Below, piece by piece: positions 8,457 through 16,410 of a DNA stretch of 64,000 nucleotides. A program made the translations under genes and the position numbers. The notes beneath the pieces are model-generated. The model saw only the letters and a list, made by a program, of their open reading frames with translations, did no database searches and was not told the origin of the DNA. Source of the DNA: IMCC45349 sp047219225 (GTDB taxonomy: Bacteria > Bacteroidota > Bacteroidia > Flavobacteriales > Flavobacteriaceae); assembly GCF_047219225.1 (NCBI RefSeq), contig NZ_CP178208.1, forward strand, positions 372,001 to 436,000. Direction: 5' to 3'. The first letter of the stretch is position 1. The number at the start of each line of letters is the position of its first letter.

Positions 8457-8849
8457 TTAAGGATTTGTTTTTACTTCGTAACCTTTATACTTCCACTTAG
8501 TAATGCCTCCTTCTAAATCGTAAATTTTTACGAATCCATTCTCTTTCATTTCCTGAGCACAAGAAGCGCTACGACCACCAGACTTACAATACACAATGAC
8601 TGGTTTTGTTTTATCTAGCTTTTGAATGTCTTCTTGAAAAGTATCAGATCTAAAATCTATATTTTGAAAGCCATCTATAAAGCCTTCACCATACTCCTCT
8701 GGAGTACGTACATCTACTAACTGAACGTCTTCCATTTCAGCCAGTTCTTTCATTTCTTCTGGAGTTACTACTTCTATTTCGGTAGAAGTTTCTTTTTTGC
8801 AGCTAACCAAAGCTACTGCCAAACATAATGTTAATACTAGTCGTTTCAT
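8457..8849 (-). CDS. Rhodanese-domain lipoprotein
   Basis: A lipoprotein signal (MKRLVLTLCLAVALVSC, lipobox ALVSC) is followed by one rhodanese homology domain at about residues 27-128. The active-site loop is CKSGGRS with the catalytic Cys at residue 88, and the domain start VQLVDVRTPEEYGEGFIDG is typical. Single-domain rhodaneses carry persulfide sulfur; as a lipoprotein this one acts in the periplasm or at a membrane face. It is the last gene of a minus-strand redox block, 12 bases downstream of a second rhodanese. Confidence 0.9.
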   Translation of the reverse strand: MKRLVLTLCLAVALVSCKKETSTEIEVVTPEEMKELAEMEDVQLVDVRTPEEYGEGFIDGFQNIDFRSDTFQEDIQKLDKTKPVIVYCKSGGRSASCAQEMKENGFVKIYDLEGGITKWKYKGYEVKTNP

Positions 8850-8861
8850 AATTGATTGATG

Positions 8862-9173
8862 TTAATGTATAATGTCGCCTTGCCATTGCAAAATACCTCC
8901 TAATAGGTTGTAAGCATTTGCAATTCCGAGTTGATTCATGATTTCGCAAGCTTTTTCACTTCTTGCTCCAGACCTACAATACACATAATAATTTTTAGAC
9001 TTATCAAGTTCTTCTAGCTTATAAATAAAGCCTTGTCCTTGATAAATGTCTATATGCATTGCGCCCGAAATATATCCTTCAGCCACTTCTCCATCTGTTC
9101 TAACGTCAATAATAACCGCATTATTATCTGACTCTAATTGATTTTTCCACGCTTCTTGCGTTAAATTCGCCAT
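8862..9173 (-). CDS. Cytoplasmic rhodanese-like sulfurtransferase
   Basis: A 103-residue single rhodanese domain without a signal peptide: AVIIDVRTDGEVAEGYISGAMHID, then the active-site loop CRSGARS with Cys66. It is the length of the GlpE/PspE class. It lies just upstream of the lipoprotein rhodanese in the same direction, so the pair may handle sulfane sulfur on the two sides of the inner membrane (inference). Confidence 0.9.
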   Translation of the reverse strand: MANLTQEAWKNQLESDNNAVIIDVRTDGEVAEGYISGAMHIDIYQGQGFIYKLEELDKSKNYYVYCRSGARSEKACEIMNQLGIANAYNLLGGILQWQGDIIH

Positions 9174-9225
9174 ATCTTATTTTTTTAGCAAAATTAACAT
9201 TTCTTTAGGATATATTATATAGACG

Positions 9226-9267
9226 AAAAAAAAACCGAAGTGTTACATACACTTCGGTTTTTTTTTT
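9226..9267. terminator. Strong bidirectional hairpin terminator
   Basis: Nine A's plus CCGAAGTG pair with CACTTCGG plus ten T's around a seven-base loop. It overlaps the stop codon end of the redoxin gene and would end minus-strand transcription from the TlpA/redoxin pair, making the rhodanese pair a separate unit. Confidence 0.9.
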
Positions 9268-9886
9268 AAACCTTTATAGAACAACCAATAGCTCTGGTTT
9301 TAGTTTCCTTTATTTCTTTACCATCTAGTAAGGCATCAACCGCATCTTCAACATACTTAGTATTAACCTTTGAGGCATCTTGGTAATTATCGTCAATTGC
9401 TCCAATGTACTTTACCACATTACCACGCTTAGTTTTTTCAAGTATATACACATGTGGTGTTTTGGTTGCACCATACTGCGGATAAATTTTTTGTCCTTTA
9501 TCCATTAAATATGGAAATGTAAACCCTTTTGAAGCAGCACGCGCTTTCATTGCTTTCATGTTATCTCCTGGTTTTACATCAGTATTATTAGGCATAATTG
9601 CGATTACTGGATAACCCTTAGAGGCATACTTCTTGTCTAAATCTATAATACGATCTTCATAAGCCACAGCATATGGACATGTATTACATGTAAAAATCAC
9701 GATAAATCCTTTAGCATCATTATAATCTGCTAAAGACACCATTTTACCATCAATATTTTCTAATGAAAAATCGGTTGCAACGTCTCCAATATGATAACCA
9801 TGGTTTGGTCCTACTGCTGTTTTAGTAGTAAAAGCACTTACTAACAACACCACAGCAATCATTGTAATTGTTTTTAAATATTTCAT
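9266..9886 (-). CDS. Exported thioredoxin-fold redoxin (AhpC/TSA-like)
   Basis: A signal peptide (MKYLKTITMIAVVLLVSAFTTKT) precedes an AhpC/TSA-type domain (GDVATDFSLENIDGKMVSLADY). The redox motif is C67-N-T-C70-P-Y-A, as in the thioredoxin family redoxins common in Bacteroidota, and the cis-Pro region is GATKTPHVYILE. The product is probably periplasmic. It lies five bases downstream of a TlpA-like gene, so the two form an operon for extracytoplasmic thiol chemistry. The physiological substrate is unknown. Confidence 0.88.
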   Translation of the reverse strand: MKYLKTITMIAVVLLVSAFTTKTAVGPNHGYHIGDVATDFSLENIDGKMVSLADYNDAKGFIVIFTCNTCPYAVAYEDRIIDLDKKYASKGYPVIAIMPNNTDVKPGDNMKAMKARAASKGFTFPYLMDKGQKIYPQYGATKTPHVYILEKTKRGNVVKYIGAIDDNYQDASKVNTKYVEDAVDALLDGKEIKETKTRAIGCSIKV

Positions 9887-9891
9887 AGTGT

Positions 9892-10440
9892 TTAGTTTAT
9901 AAATTGTTTTAATTCTGTTTCTAACTCTTCGTAAGTAAAAGTTGTGTCGTAAAACTCACGTTTATCTTTATTATAAATGATGGTCACTGGAATTGCGCCA
10001 TCCCAATTTTCATTGACTTTAGGTATCCATGTATTCATATCAACATCATTTAAAACCAAAACTTTTGATTGTAAATCATGCTTAACAATAAATGGTTTTA
10101 ACTTTTTATCATATTGATTTGGAAAATCTAAGCTTACCAACAAAACCTCAACATCGTTTGCCTTATAGTTTTTATAAAGTGCTTCAAAATGTGGTAATTC
10201 TTTAACACAAGGCGCACACCAAGTAGCCCAAAAGTTTACGACGTAGGTTTTATCGTCCTTAAAGTTTAAATACTTCTCCAATCCATTAAAGTCATGAATT
10301 TCTAATTCAACGTTATCTGTGTTAACTTCCTCTTCTAGTTTAGTTACTTCTTCTTTAGTAACTTCCTTATGAGACTCTACATTTACTTCTCCTTTACAAG
10401 AAAAAACAAGGATTAATAATAGGTATTTTAAGTACTTCAT
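9892..10440 (-). CDS. TlpA/ResA-like thioredoxin lipoprotein
   Basis: A short lipoprotein signal (MKYLKYLLLILVFSC, Cys15) and a Glu/Lys-rich linker precede a thioredoxin domain with W-C75-A-P-C78 in VVNFWATWCAPCVKELPHFEALY. The cis-Pro stretch is WDGAIPVTIIYN. TlpA/ResA proteins reduce periplasmic disulfides, often for cytochrome maturation. It is the first gene of the minus-strand redox block. Confidence 0.9.
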   Translation of the reverse strand: MKYLKYLLLILVFSCKGEVNVESHKEVTKEEVTKLEEEVNTDNVELEIHDFNGLEKYLNFKDDKTYVVNFWATWCAPCVKELPHFEALYKNYKANDVEVLLVSLDFPNQYDKKLKPFIVKHDLQSKVLVLNDVDMNTWIPKVNENWDGAIPVTIIYNKDKREFYDTTFTYEELETELKQFIN

Positions 10441-10527
10441 GATATAAATTTAAACATCAAAACTAAGCTACTTAAAAATTTAACAAAACATTATATCCTC
10501 TTCACTTTTATTTTTAGCAAAAAAACA

Positions 10528-10563
10528 TACATTTGTACCAACAACAATTGTATATACAAATGT
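10528..10563 (+). promoter_or_regulatory. marR promoter with inverted repeat over the start codon
   Basis: TACATTTG at 10528-10535 is a perfect TAnnTTTG -7 element. ACATTTGTA (10529-10537) and TACAAATGT (10555-10563) form a perfect 9-base inverted repeat that covers the -7 box and the ATG at 10560. An 8-base palindrome ACAATTGT (10544-10551) lies near its centre. This layout suits autorepression by the encoded MarR protein (inference). Confidence 0.5.
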
Positions 10564-11012
10564 CTATAGAAACAGATATAAAAAGTACCGTAAAATTGAG
10601 GATTAGTGAAAAAACAATAATCAATCTTATTTATACTAATAATTGGTTTAAGGAAAATTCTACTAGTCAATTTAAGAGGTATGACTTATCATCTGAACAA
10701 TACAATGTACTTCGCATATTAAGAGGTCAAAAAGGGAAACCTGCAAACTTAAGTACATTACAAGAGCGTATGCTTAACAAAATGAGTAATACTACAAGAC
10801 TTATTGATAAATTACTAAAGAAAGAATTAGTAACACGTAATACATGCCCTAGCAATAGAAGGAAAATTGAAATATTTATTACTGAAAAAGGATTAAACCT
10901 ATTAAAAGAACTAGATCCTATTACATATCAAAATAGTTTAGACATTACAAAAAACTTAAATACAACTGAATTAGAAACTTTAAACAACTTACTAGATAAG
11001 TTAAGAGCTTAA
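10560..11012 (+). CDS. MarR-family transcriptional regulator
   Basis: The ATG at 10560 is preferred to a TTG at 10533 because the latter is part of the -7 promoter element. The 150-residue protein has the MarR winged helix: YDLSSEQYNVLRILRGQKGKPANLSTLQERMLNKMSNTTRLIDKLLKKELVTR followed by the wing NRRKIEIFITEKG. It lies 30 bases upstream of a yceI-like gene, a pairing frequent in Bacteroidota, so the two are probably one unit. Confidence 0.9.
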   Translation: MSIETDIKSTVKLRISEKTIINLIYTNNWFKENSTSQFKRYDLSSEQYNVLRILRGQKGKPANLSTLQERMLNKMSNTTRLIDKLLKKELVTRNTCPSNRRKIEIFITEKGLNLLKELDPITYQNSLDITKNLNTTELETLNNLLDKLRA

Positions 11013-11042
11013 CATAAATTAAATAATAATTAAACTTAAAAA

Positions 11043-11612
11043 ATGAAAAACAACGTATTAAAAACAGGACTATTTTTAGCATTAGTTGTAGTACTATCTT
11101 CTTTTACTTCAATGACTAAAAAGGATGTAAATATCTCTGAAAGTACAATAAACTGGACAGGACACAAAGTAACTGGGCAGCATGAAGGTACTATTCAATT
11201 ACAAGAAGGTCAACTACACTTTGACGGAAAAACTTTAGTTGGTGGTAATTTTGTTATGGATATGACGACTATTAACACAACAGATTTAGAAGGTGAATGG
11301 AAAGGAAAGTTAGATGGACATTTAAAATCTGATGACTTTTTTGGAGTTGCAAATCACAAAACAGCTACTTTAAAGTTTACTAAAGTTACTGGTAAAGGAA
11401 GCAACTATAAAGTAGATGCAGACCTAACTATAAAAGGTATTACAAATCCAATTTCATTTAACTTAGAAGTATTAGATGGTACTGCTGTAACTAAACTAAA
11501 AATAGACAGAACAAAGTATAACATCAAATATGGTTCGGCTAGCTTTTTTGATGGATTAAAAGACAAAGCAATCTCTAATGAGTTTGATTTAAAAGTGTCT
11601 TTAAAATTTTAA
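11043..11612 (+). CDS. YceI-family periplasmic protein
   Basis: A signal peptide (MKNNVLKTGLFLALVVVLSSFTS) is followed by a YceI lipocalin-like domain: INWTGHKVTGQHEGTIQLQEGQL, FVMDMTTINTTDL, HLKSDDFFGVANHKTATLKFT and LTIKGITNPISFNLEV. YceI proteins form a barrel that binds isoprenoid chains. It is probably periplasmic. It lies just downstream of a MarR gene and ends at a strong hairpin terminator, before the trp leader. Confidence 0.92.
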   Translation: MKNNVLKTGLFLALVVVLSSFTSMTKKDVNISESTINWTGHKVTGQHEGTIQLQEGQLHFDGKTLVGGNFVMDMTTINTTDLEGEWKGKLDGHLKSDDFFGVANHKTATLKFTKVTGKGSNYKVDADLTIKGITNPISFNLEVLDGTAVTKLKIDRTKYNIKYGSASFFDGLKDKAISNEFDLKVSLKF

Positions 11613-11650
11613 ATAAAAGGTAAATCTTTGATTAATAGCAACCTTTTATC

Positions 11651-11680
11651 GAAAGATTCCTGCTCTTGCAGGAATCTTTC
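11651..11680 (+). terminator. Terminator of the marR-yceI unit
   Basis: GAAAGATTCCTGC and GCAGGAATCTTTC form a perfect 13-base stem around TCTT, followed by a T-rich run. The arm sequence also resembles half of the dispersed intergenic repeat seen around trpF. Confidence 0.85.
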
Positions 11681-11699
11681 TCATTTTTATTCAATTTTA

Positions 11700-11730
11700 T
11701 TTGTTTAAAAAAAATTCATTTCTACATTTG
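11700..11730 (+). promoter_or_regulatory. trp operon promoter, consensus -33/-7
   Basis: TTTG at 11700-11703, a 19-base spacer, then TACATTTG at 11723-11730 match both Bacteroidota promoter elements with the typical spacing. Transcription should begin around 11736-11740, only a few bases before the leader ATG at 11745. Confidence 0.8.
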
Positions 11731-11744
11731 TATAAACAAAACAA

Positions 11745-11801
11745 ATGAACACAATTTTAAATAATACTTGGTGGTGGACTTCTCGAAACAAAAATTCGTG
11801 A
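11745..11801 (+). CDS. trpL: trp leader peptide with three consecutive Trp codons
   Basis: An 18-codon ORF encodes MNTILNNTWWWTSRNKNS, with TGG TGG TGG at 11769-11777. It sits directly after a consensus promoter, ahead of an intrinsic terminator and the trp operon. Such a Trp run in so short a peptide is the hallmark of ribosome-mediated attenuation: low charged tRNA-Trp stalls the ribosome on these codons. Its stop codon TGA overlaps the second strand of the pause hairpin (11795-11803). Confidence 0.88.
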   Translation: MNTILNNTWWWTSRNKNS

Positions 11802-11866
11802 AGAAACCTATAGTATATTTAATTTAAATATAAAAAAAGGCTTGTCATTCACGACAAGCCTTTTTT
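11779..11866 (+). promoter_or_regulatory. trp attenuator: pause hairpin, antiterminator and terminator
   Basis: Strand 1 (CTTCTCGAA, 11779-11787) pairs with strand 2 (TTCGTGAAG, 11795-11803) with one T-T mismatch, just after the Trp codons. Strand 2 can instead pair through TCGTGAA (11796-11802) with TTCACGA (11848-11854), which is the loop and 3' arm of the terminator. A ribosome stalled on the Trp codons would cover strand 1, free strand 2 and block the terminator. When Trp is plentiful the terminator forms. The exclusive pairings are read directly from the sequence; function is inferred. Confidence 0.82.
11833..11866 (+). terminator. Attenuator terminator of the trp operon
   Basis: AAAAAAGGCTTGTC pairs perfectly with GACAAGCCTTTTTT around ATTCAC, ahead of trpE (ATG 11912). 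An intrinsic terminator between promoter and first gene only makes sense as an attenuator. Confidence 0.9.
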
Positions 11867-11911
11867 ATTTTATAATTACAAATAAAAGAAGAACAAAAAT
11901 ATTAGAGATAA

Positions 11912-13318
11912 ATGAAAACATTTAGTCTATATACACATTATAAAAAAATACTTGCTGATACTATTACACCTGTGAGCATTTACTTAAAAATTAGAGATAA
12001 ATTCCCTAACAGTATTTTACTGGAGAGTAGCGATTATCATACCAACGATAATAGCTTTTCTTATATCTGTTTCAACCCTATTGCTTCTATAAAAGTAAAA
12101 GACAATGAGATTTCTCAAACCTATCCAGATGGGAGTTCTAAAAAAAACAGTGCTAAAACCATAAACGTTACTAAAGAAATTCACAAATTCACAAAACGAT
12201 TTAAGGTAAATTCCGAAAAGACATTTAAGTTCATTAACAATGGAATTTTTGGATATACTACTTATGATGCTGTAAAGTATTTTGAAGATGTAGAAATCAC
12301 TAAAAAAGACAACTCAATAGACATTCCAGATATTTACTATGCTGTATATCAAAATATAATTGCAATTAATCACTTTAAAAACGAAGCGTATATTTTCGCG
12401 CATTGTTTTGATACAGAAAATAATATTGATGATATCCATCAATTAATTAAAGCAAAAAACTTTGCATCGTATAACTTTAATGCAGAAGGTGAAATTGCAT
12501 CAAACTTAACTGATGATGAATATAAAGAACACGTTGAACTAGCTAAAAAGCATTGTGCTAGAGGTGACGTTTTTCAATTAGTATTATCTCGAAAATTCCA
12601 ACAAGATTTTAAAGGTGATGAGTTTAATGTATATCGAGCATTAAGAAGCATTAACCCTTCTCCTTACCTATTCTATTTTGATTATGGTGATTTTAAAATT
12701 TTTGGAAGCTCGCCAGAAGCACAGTTAGTTGTTAGCGACGGCAAAGCCGAAATACATCCAATTGCTGGAACTTTTAAACGAACTGGTGACGATTTAAAAG
12801 ATGCCGAATTAGCAAAACAATTAGTAGCAGACGATAAAGAAAATAGCGAACATGTAATGTTAGTTGATTTAGCTAGAAATGATTTAAGCAGACATGGTAG
12901 CGAAGTAACTGTCGAAAAATACAGAGAAGTTCAATTTTTTTCACATGTTATTCATTTAGTTAGTAAAGTTACTGGACAAAAACACGACAATGCTACAACC
13001 ATGCAAGTAGTTGCAGATACATTTCCTGCTGGCACCTTAAGTGGAGCGCCTAAACACAATGCTATGCAGCTTATAGATCGCTATGAAAAAACAAATAGAA
13101 CCTACTATGGAGGAGCTATTGGTTTTATGGATTTTGAAGGCAATTATAACCATGCCATTATGATTAGAACATTTTTAAGTAAAAACCATCAATTACATTG
13201 GCAAGCAGGTGCAGGATTAGTATCTAGATCTAATCCAGAAAATGAATTACAAGAAGTATATAATAAACTAGGAGCATTAACCAAAGCTATAGAAATAGCA
13301 GAAAGCATATCGCTATGA
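11912..13318 (+). CDS. trpE: Anthranilate synthase component I
   Basis: A 468-residue chorismate-binding enzyme making anthranilate from chorismate with TrpG. The C-terminal half has the family blocks FQLVLSRKFQQDF, NPSPYLFYFDY, GSSPEAQLVV, HPIAGTFKRTGDD, VDLARNDLSRHG and GTLSGAPKHNAMQLID. The N-terminal part carries ILLESSDYHTNDNSFSY, the LLES..S element that binds feedback-inhibiting tryptophan, so allosteric control is likely kept. First gene of the operon, 45 bases after the attenuator; it overlaps trpG by four bases. Confidence 0.97.
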   Translation: MKTFSLYTHYKKILADTITPVSIYLKIRDKFPNSILLESSDYHTNDNSFSYICFNPIASIKVKDNEISQTYPDGSSKKNSAKTINVTKEIHKFTKRFKVNSEKTFKFINNGIFGYTTYDAVKYFEDVEITKKDNSIDIPDIYYAVYQNIIAINHFKNEAYIFAHCFDTENNIDDIHQLIKAKNFASYNFNAEGEIASNLTDDEYKEHVELAKKHCARGDVFQLVLSRKFQQDFKGDEFNVYRALRSINPSPYLFYFDYGDFKIFGSSPEAQLVVSDGKAEIHPIAGTFKRTGDDLKDAELAKQLVADDKENSEHVMLVDLARNDLSRHGSEVTVEKYREVQFFSHVIHLVSKVTGQKHDNATTMQVVADTFPAGTLSGAPKHNAMQLIDRYEKTNRTYYGGAIGFMDFEGNYNHAIMIRTFLSKNHQLHWQAGAGLVSRSNPENELQEVYNKLGALTKAIEIAESISL

Positions 13319-13881
13319 AAAAAGTACTAGTAATAGATAATTACGACAGCTTTACATACAATTTAGTTCACTATTTAGAAGATCTGGATTGCAAAGTAAC
13401 TGTAGTAAGAAATGACAAATTAAATATAGAAGACGTAAAGCCATTTCATAAAATTGTATTATCTCCAGGCCCAGGAATACCTGATGAAGCAGGTTTATTG
13501 AAAACAATTATTAAAACCTATGCGCCAACAAAAAGTATTTTAGGTGTCTGTCTTGGGCAACAAGCCATAGGAGAAGTATTTGGTGGTACTTTAATAAATT
13601 TAGAAGATGTTTATCATGGCGTAGCTACCAAAGTATCCATTACTGTGGATGATGAATATTTATTTGAAGGCTTAGAAAAAGAAATTGAAGTAGGTCGCTA
13701 CCACTCTTGGGTAGTTGACAATAATTTACCTGAAGAGCTTGAAGCTACTTCCTTTGACGAAAATGGACAGGTAATGTCTCTAAGACATAAAGTATATGAT
13801 GTAAGAGGTGTGCAATACCATCCTGAATCTGTACTAACACCTAATGGAAAGCAAATTCTTAAAAATTGGTTAAACTCTTAA
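13315..13881 (+). CDS. trpG: Anthranilate synthase component II (glutamine amidotransferase)
   Basis: A 188-residue class I glutamine amidotransferase: IDNYDSFTYNLVHYLEDL at the start, oxyanion segment LSPGPGIPDEAG, nucleophile in ILGVCLGQQAIGEVFGG (Cys near 80), and the His/Glu pair in VQYHPESVLTPNG. It supplies ammonia to TrpE. Translation is coupled to trpE through an ATGA overlap. The single-domain length shows it is not fused to trpD. Confidence 0.97.
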   Translation: MKKVLVIDNYDSFTYNLVHYLEDLDCKVTVVRNDKLNIEDVKPFHKIVLSPGPGIPDEAGLLKTIIKTYAPTKSILGVCLGQQAIGEVFGGTLINLEDVYHGVATKVSITVDDEYLFEGLEKEIEVGRYHSWVVDNNLPEELEATSFDENGQVMSLRHKVYDVRGVQYHPESVLTPNGKQILKNWLNS

Positions 13882-13884
13882 GCT

Positions 13885-14877
13885 ATGAAACAGTTATTAA
13901 ACAGGTTAATAAACCACGAAAACATATCTAGCGAAGAAGCTAAACAGGTATTAGTTAATATTTCTAATGGCGAATACAACCAAAGTCAAATAGCATCTTT
14001 CTTAACCGTTTTTATGATGCGAAGTATAACATTAGAAGAGCTTACTGGCTTTAGAGATGCCTTACTTGAATTATGTATTCCAATAGACTTAAGCGACTTT
14101 AATGCTATCGACTTATGCGGAACTGGTGGTGATGGTAAAGATACTTTTAATATTTCCACTCTATCATCGTTTGTTACTGCTGGAGCAGGAATAAAAGTAT
14201 CAAAACATGGCAATTATGGAGTATCATCAGCTTGTGGTTCATCAAATGTAATGGAACATTTAGGGATTAAATTTTCTAACAATCCAGACTTTTTAAAGAA
14301 GTGTATCGACAAAACAAATATTTGTGTTTTACATGCGCCTTTATTTCATCCTGCTATGAAAAATGTAGCTCCTATTCGTCGTGAATTAGGTGTAAAAACA
14401 TTCTTTAATATGTTAGGACCAATGGTAAATCCTTCATTTCCACAAAACCAAATGGTTGGTGTTTTTAATTTAGAATTACAAAGGTTATATAGTTACTTAT
14501 ACCAACAATCAAACAAAAACTACAGCATAGTACATGCCTTAGATGGTTATGACGAAATATCATTAACTGGGAAAACAAAAATTATTTCAAATAATTCTGA
14601 AACCATACTTTCTCCAGAAAATTTAGATGTAAAAAAAGTAGAGCAAAAAGCAATCTTTGGTGGAAGCTCTGTTAAAAGTGCTGCTAAAATTTTCACTAAC
14701 ATTATTAGTGGTAAAGGAACTATCGAACAAAATAATGTTGTTTTCGCAAATGCAGGTTTAGCCATTGCTACGTCAAAGCAAATAAGCCATAAAGAAGGAT
14801 TTGAATTAGCTAAAGAGTCGCTACTTAGTGGTAAGGCAGAAGAAAGTTTAACCGATTTAATAGAATTAAGTAAGTAA
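13885..14877 (+). CDS. trpD: Anthranilate phosphoribosyltransferase
   Basis: A 330-residue enzyme transferring the phosphoribosyl group of PRPP to anthranilate. The PRPP/anthranilate site is plain: DLCGTGGDGKDTFNIST (about 77-92), KHGNYGVSSACGSSNVMEHLG, and RRELGVKTFFNMLGPMVNP. Length is normal for the family. It starts three bases after the trpG stop and ends one base before trpC. No Trp residues occur in it, in keeping with a Trp-biosynthetic enzyme. Confidence 0.97.
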   Translation: MKQLLNRLINHENISSEEAKQVLVNISNGEYNQSQIASFLTVFMMRSITLEELTGFRDALLELCIPIDLSDFNAIDLCGTGGDGKDTFNISTLSSFVTAGAGIKVSKHGNYGVSSACGSSNVMEHLGIKFSNNPDFLKKCIDKTNICVLHAPLFHPAMKNVAPIRRELGVKTFFNMLGPMVNPSFPQNQMVGVFNLELQRLYSYLYQQSNKNYSIVHALDGYDEISLTGKTKIISNNSETILSPENLDVKKVEQKAIFGGSSVKSAAKIFTNIISGKGTIEQNNVVFANAGLAIATSKQISHKEGFELAKESLLSGKAEESLTDLIELSK

Positions 14878-14878
14878 C

Positions 14879-15664
14879 ATGAACATTTTAGATAAAATAG
14901 TTTTAGATAAACGTAATGAAGTTACCTTACGTAAATCCTTAATTCCTATTTCTCAATTAGAGCAATCGGTTTTATTTAATAAAGAAACCTTTTCATTAGC
15001 TAACAGATTAAGAAATAGTAAAACAGGAATAATTGCAGAACATAAGCGTCGTTCACCTTCAAAATCTGTAATTAATCAAAGTTTAAATGTGCAAGATGTA
15101 GCTAAAGGCTATGAAAATGCAAATGTTTGTGGTATGTCTGTACTAACAGATAGTAAGTACTTTGGAGGTTCTTTAGACGATTTATTATTGGCACGTGCAA
15201 ATTGTAACTTACCATTACTTCGCAAAGAGTTTATCATCGATGAATATCAAATCATTGAAGCTAAATCTTATGGTGCTGATGTAATTTTATTAATTGCAGC
15301 AATATTATCAAGAGAAGAAATAAAGCAATTTTCCGAACTAGCAAAAAGTTTACAATTAGATGTATTACTAGAAGTACATAATGAAGAAGAGTTACATAAA
15401 TCAATAATGCCATCATTAGACATGTTAGGTGTTAATAATAGAAACTTAAAAACCTTTGAAGTTAGTCTAGAAACAAGTAAAGCTTTAAGCAAATCTATTC
15501 CAGGCGATTTTGTAAAAGTATCTGAAAGTGGAATTAGTTCTGTTAATGCTATTAAAGAACTACAACCTTATGGTTATAAAGGCTTTTTAATTGGTGAAAA
15601 CTTTATGAAAACAGATAATCCAGGAGCAAGTGCAAGTGAGTTTATAAATAAATTAGAAAATTAA
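14879..15664 (+). CDS. trpC: Indole-3-glycerol phosphate synthase
   Basis: A 261-residue TIM barrel converting CdRP to indole-3-glycerol phosphate. Signatures: GIIAEHKRRSPSKSVI, VCGMSVLTDSKYFGGSLDDL, LPLLRKEFIIDEYQI, DVLLEVHNEEEL, LGVNNRNLKTFEV, and the phosphate site VSESGIS..GFLIGENFM. It is monofunctional, with trpF as a separate gene downstream. An 80-base repeat-derived spacer follows. Confidence 0.97.
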   Translation: MNILDKIVLDKRNEVTLRKSLIPISQLEQSVLFNKETFSLANRLRNSKTGIIAEHKRRSPSKSVINQSLNVQDVAKGYENANVCGMSVLTDSKYFGGSLDDLLLARANCNLPLLRKEFIIDEYQIIEAKSYGADVILLIAAILSREEIKQFSELAKSLQLDVLLEVHNEEELHKSIMPSLDMLGVNNRNLKTFEVSLETSKALSKSIPGDFVKVSESGISSVNAIKELQPYGYKGFLIGENFMKTDNPGASASEFINKLEN

Positions 15665-15666
15665 CG

Positions 15667-15741
15667 TTATATCGAACACAATCGAGACATAACAAAATGA
15701 TAAAACAAAGCGTGGTGAGATTCCCGCTTTCGCTAGAACAA
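15667..15741 (+). repeat. Degenerate dispersed intergenic repeat, copy 1 (before trpF)
   Basis: The spacer contains GAACACAATCGAGACATAACAAAATGAT and later GAGATTCCCGCTTTCGCTAGAAC. It shares AATCGAGACAT, an ATGA centre and a GAGATT-C-x-CGCTT half with the copy at 16375-16447. The shape resembles mobile intergenic repeats common in flavobacteria, which fold as a long imperfect hairpin. A longer trpF frame that reads through it (from 15697) is not used here. Confidence 0.45.
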
Positions 15742-16410
15742 ATGAAACTAAAAATCTGCGGAATGAAATATCAAGATAATATAAATGCTGTTGCAAGTTT
15801 GCAACCAGATTATCTTGGATTTATATTTCATAAGTCATCTCCAAGAAACTTTGATGGCATTATTCCTAAATTACCTGAAAAGGTAGAAAAGGTTGGAGTT
15901 TTTGTTGATATGCCAATTAAAGTTATTATCGAAAAATTAAACTTGTATCACTTTGACATGTTACAGCTACATGGTAAAGAAACAACAACATATATAAAAG
16001 ACCTTATTAAGTGTATCACAGACTCTGGTGTAAAATTTCCTCAAATAACAAAAGTGTTTTCTATAAAAGATAAGTTTGATTTTTCAGTTTTAGAACCATA
16101 TGAAAGTATTTGTGACTATTTCCTGTTTGATACTAAAGGAAAACATCCAGGAGGTAATGGATACACATTCAATTGGAACATTTTAAATAACTATACATCA
16201 ACAAAACCTTTCATTTTGAGTGGAGGTATTGGATTAGATCAAATTGATAAGTTAAAAGAATTTCAAAATAGTAAAGCATCAAAATATTGTTATGCAATTG
16301 ATGTAAACAGTAAGTTTGAAATTGAACCAGGATTAAAAAACATTGAAGAATTAAAAAACTTTAAAAACAACATTTGTCATGTAGAGCATAATCGAGACAT
16401 CTCATCATGA
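15742..16410 (+). CDS. trpF: Phosphoribosylanthranilate isomerase
   Basis: I start at ATG 15742 because the product then begins MKLKICGMKYQDN, the universal N-terminus of the family with the catalytic Cys; the longer start at 15697 would translate repeat DNA. Other signatures: LGFIFHKSSPRNF, KVGVFVDMP, LQLHGKE, the Asp region FLFDTKGKHPGGNGYTFNW, and LSGGIGLDQI. The last ~11 residues (CHVEHNRDISS) are encoded by a copy of the dispersed repeat and replace the native end. Confidence 0.95.
   Translation: MKLKICGMKYQDNINAVASLQPDYLGFIFHKSSPRNFDGIIPKLPEKVEKVGVFVDMPIKVIIEKLNLYHFDMLQLHGKETTTYIKDLIKCITDSGVKFPQITKVFSIKDKFDFSVLEPYESICDYFLFDTKGKHPGGNGYTFNWNILNNYTSTKPFILSGGIGLDQIDKLKEFQNSKASKYCYAIDVNSKFEIEPGLKNIEELKNFKNNICHVEHNRDISS

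Noticed and set aside
11725..11747. CATTTGT / ACAAATG inverted repeat in the trp promoter, similar to that of marR
   Set aside because: It consists almost wholly of the -7 box and the leader start context, which are complementary by nature; the spacing differs from the marR repeat. No evidence that MarR controls trp.
15697..15741. Upstream ATG start of trpF
   Set aside because: It would translate repeat DNA and place 15 extra residues before the universal KLKICGM start.
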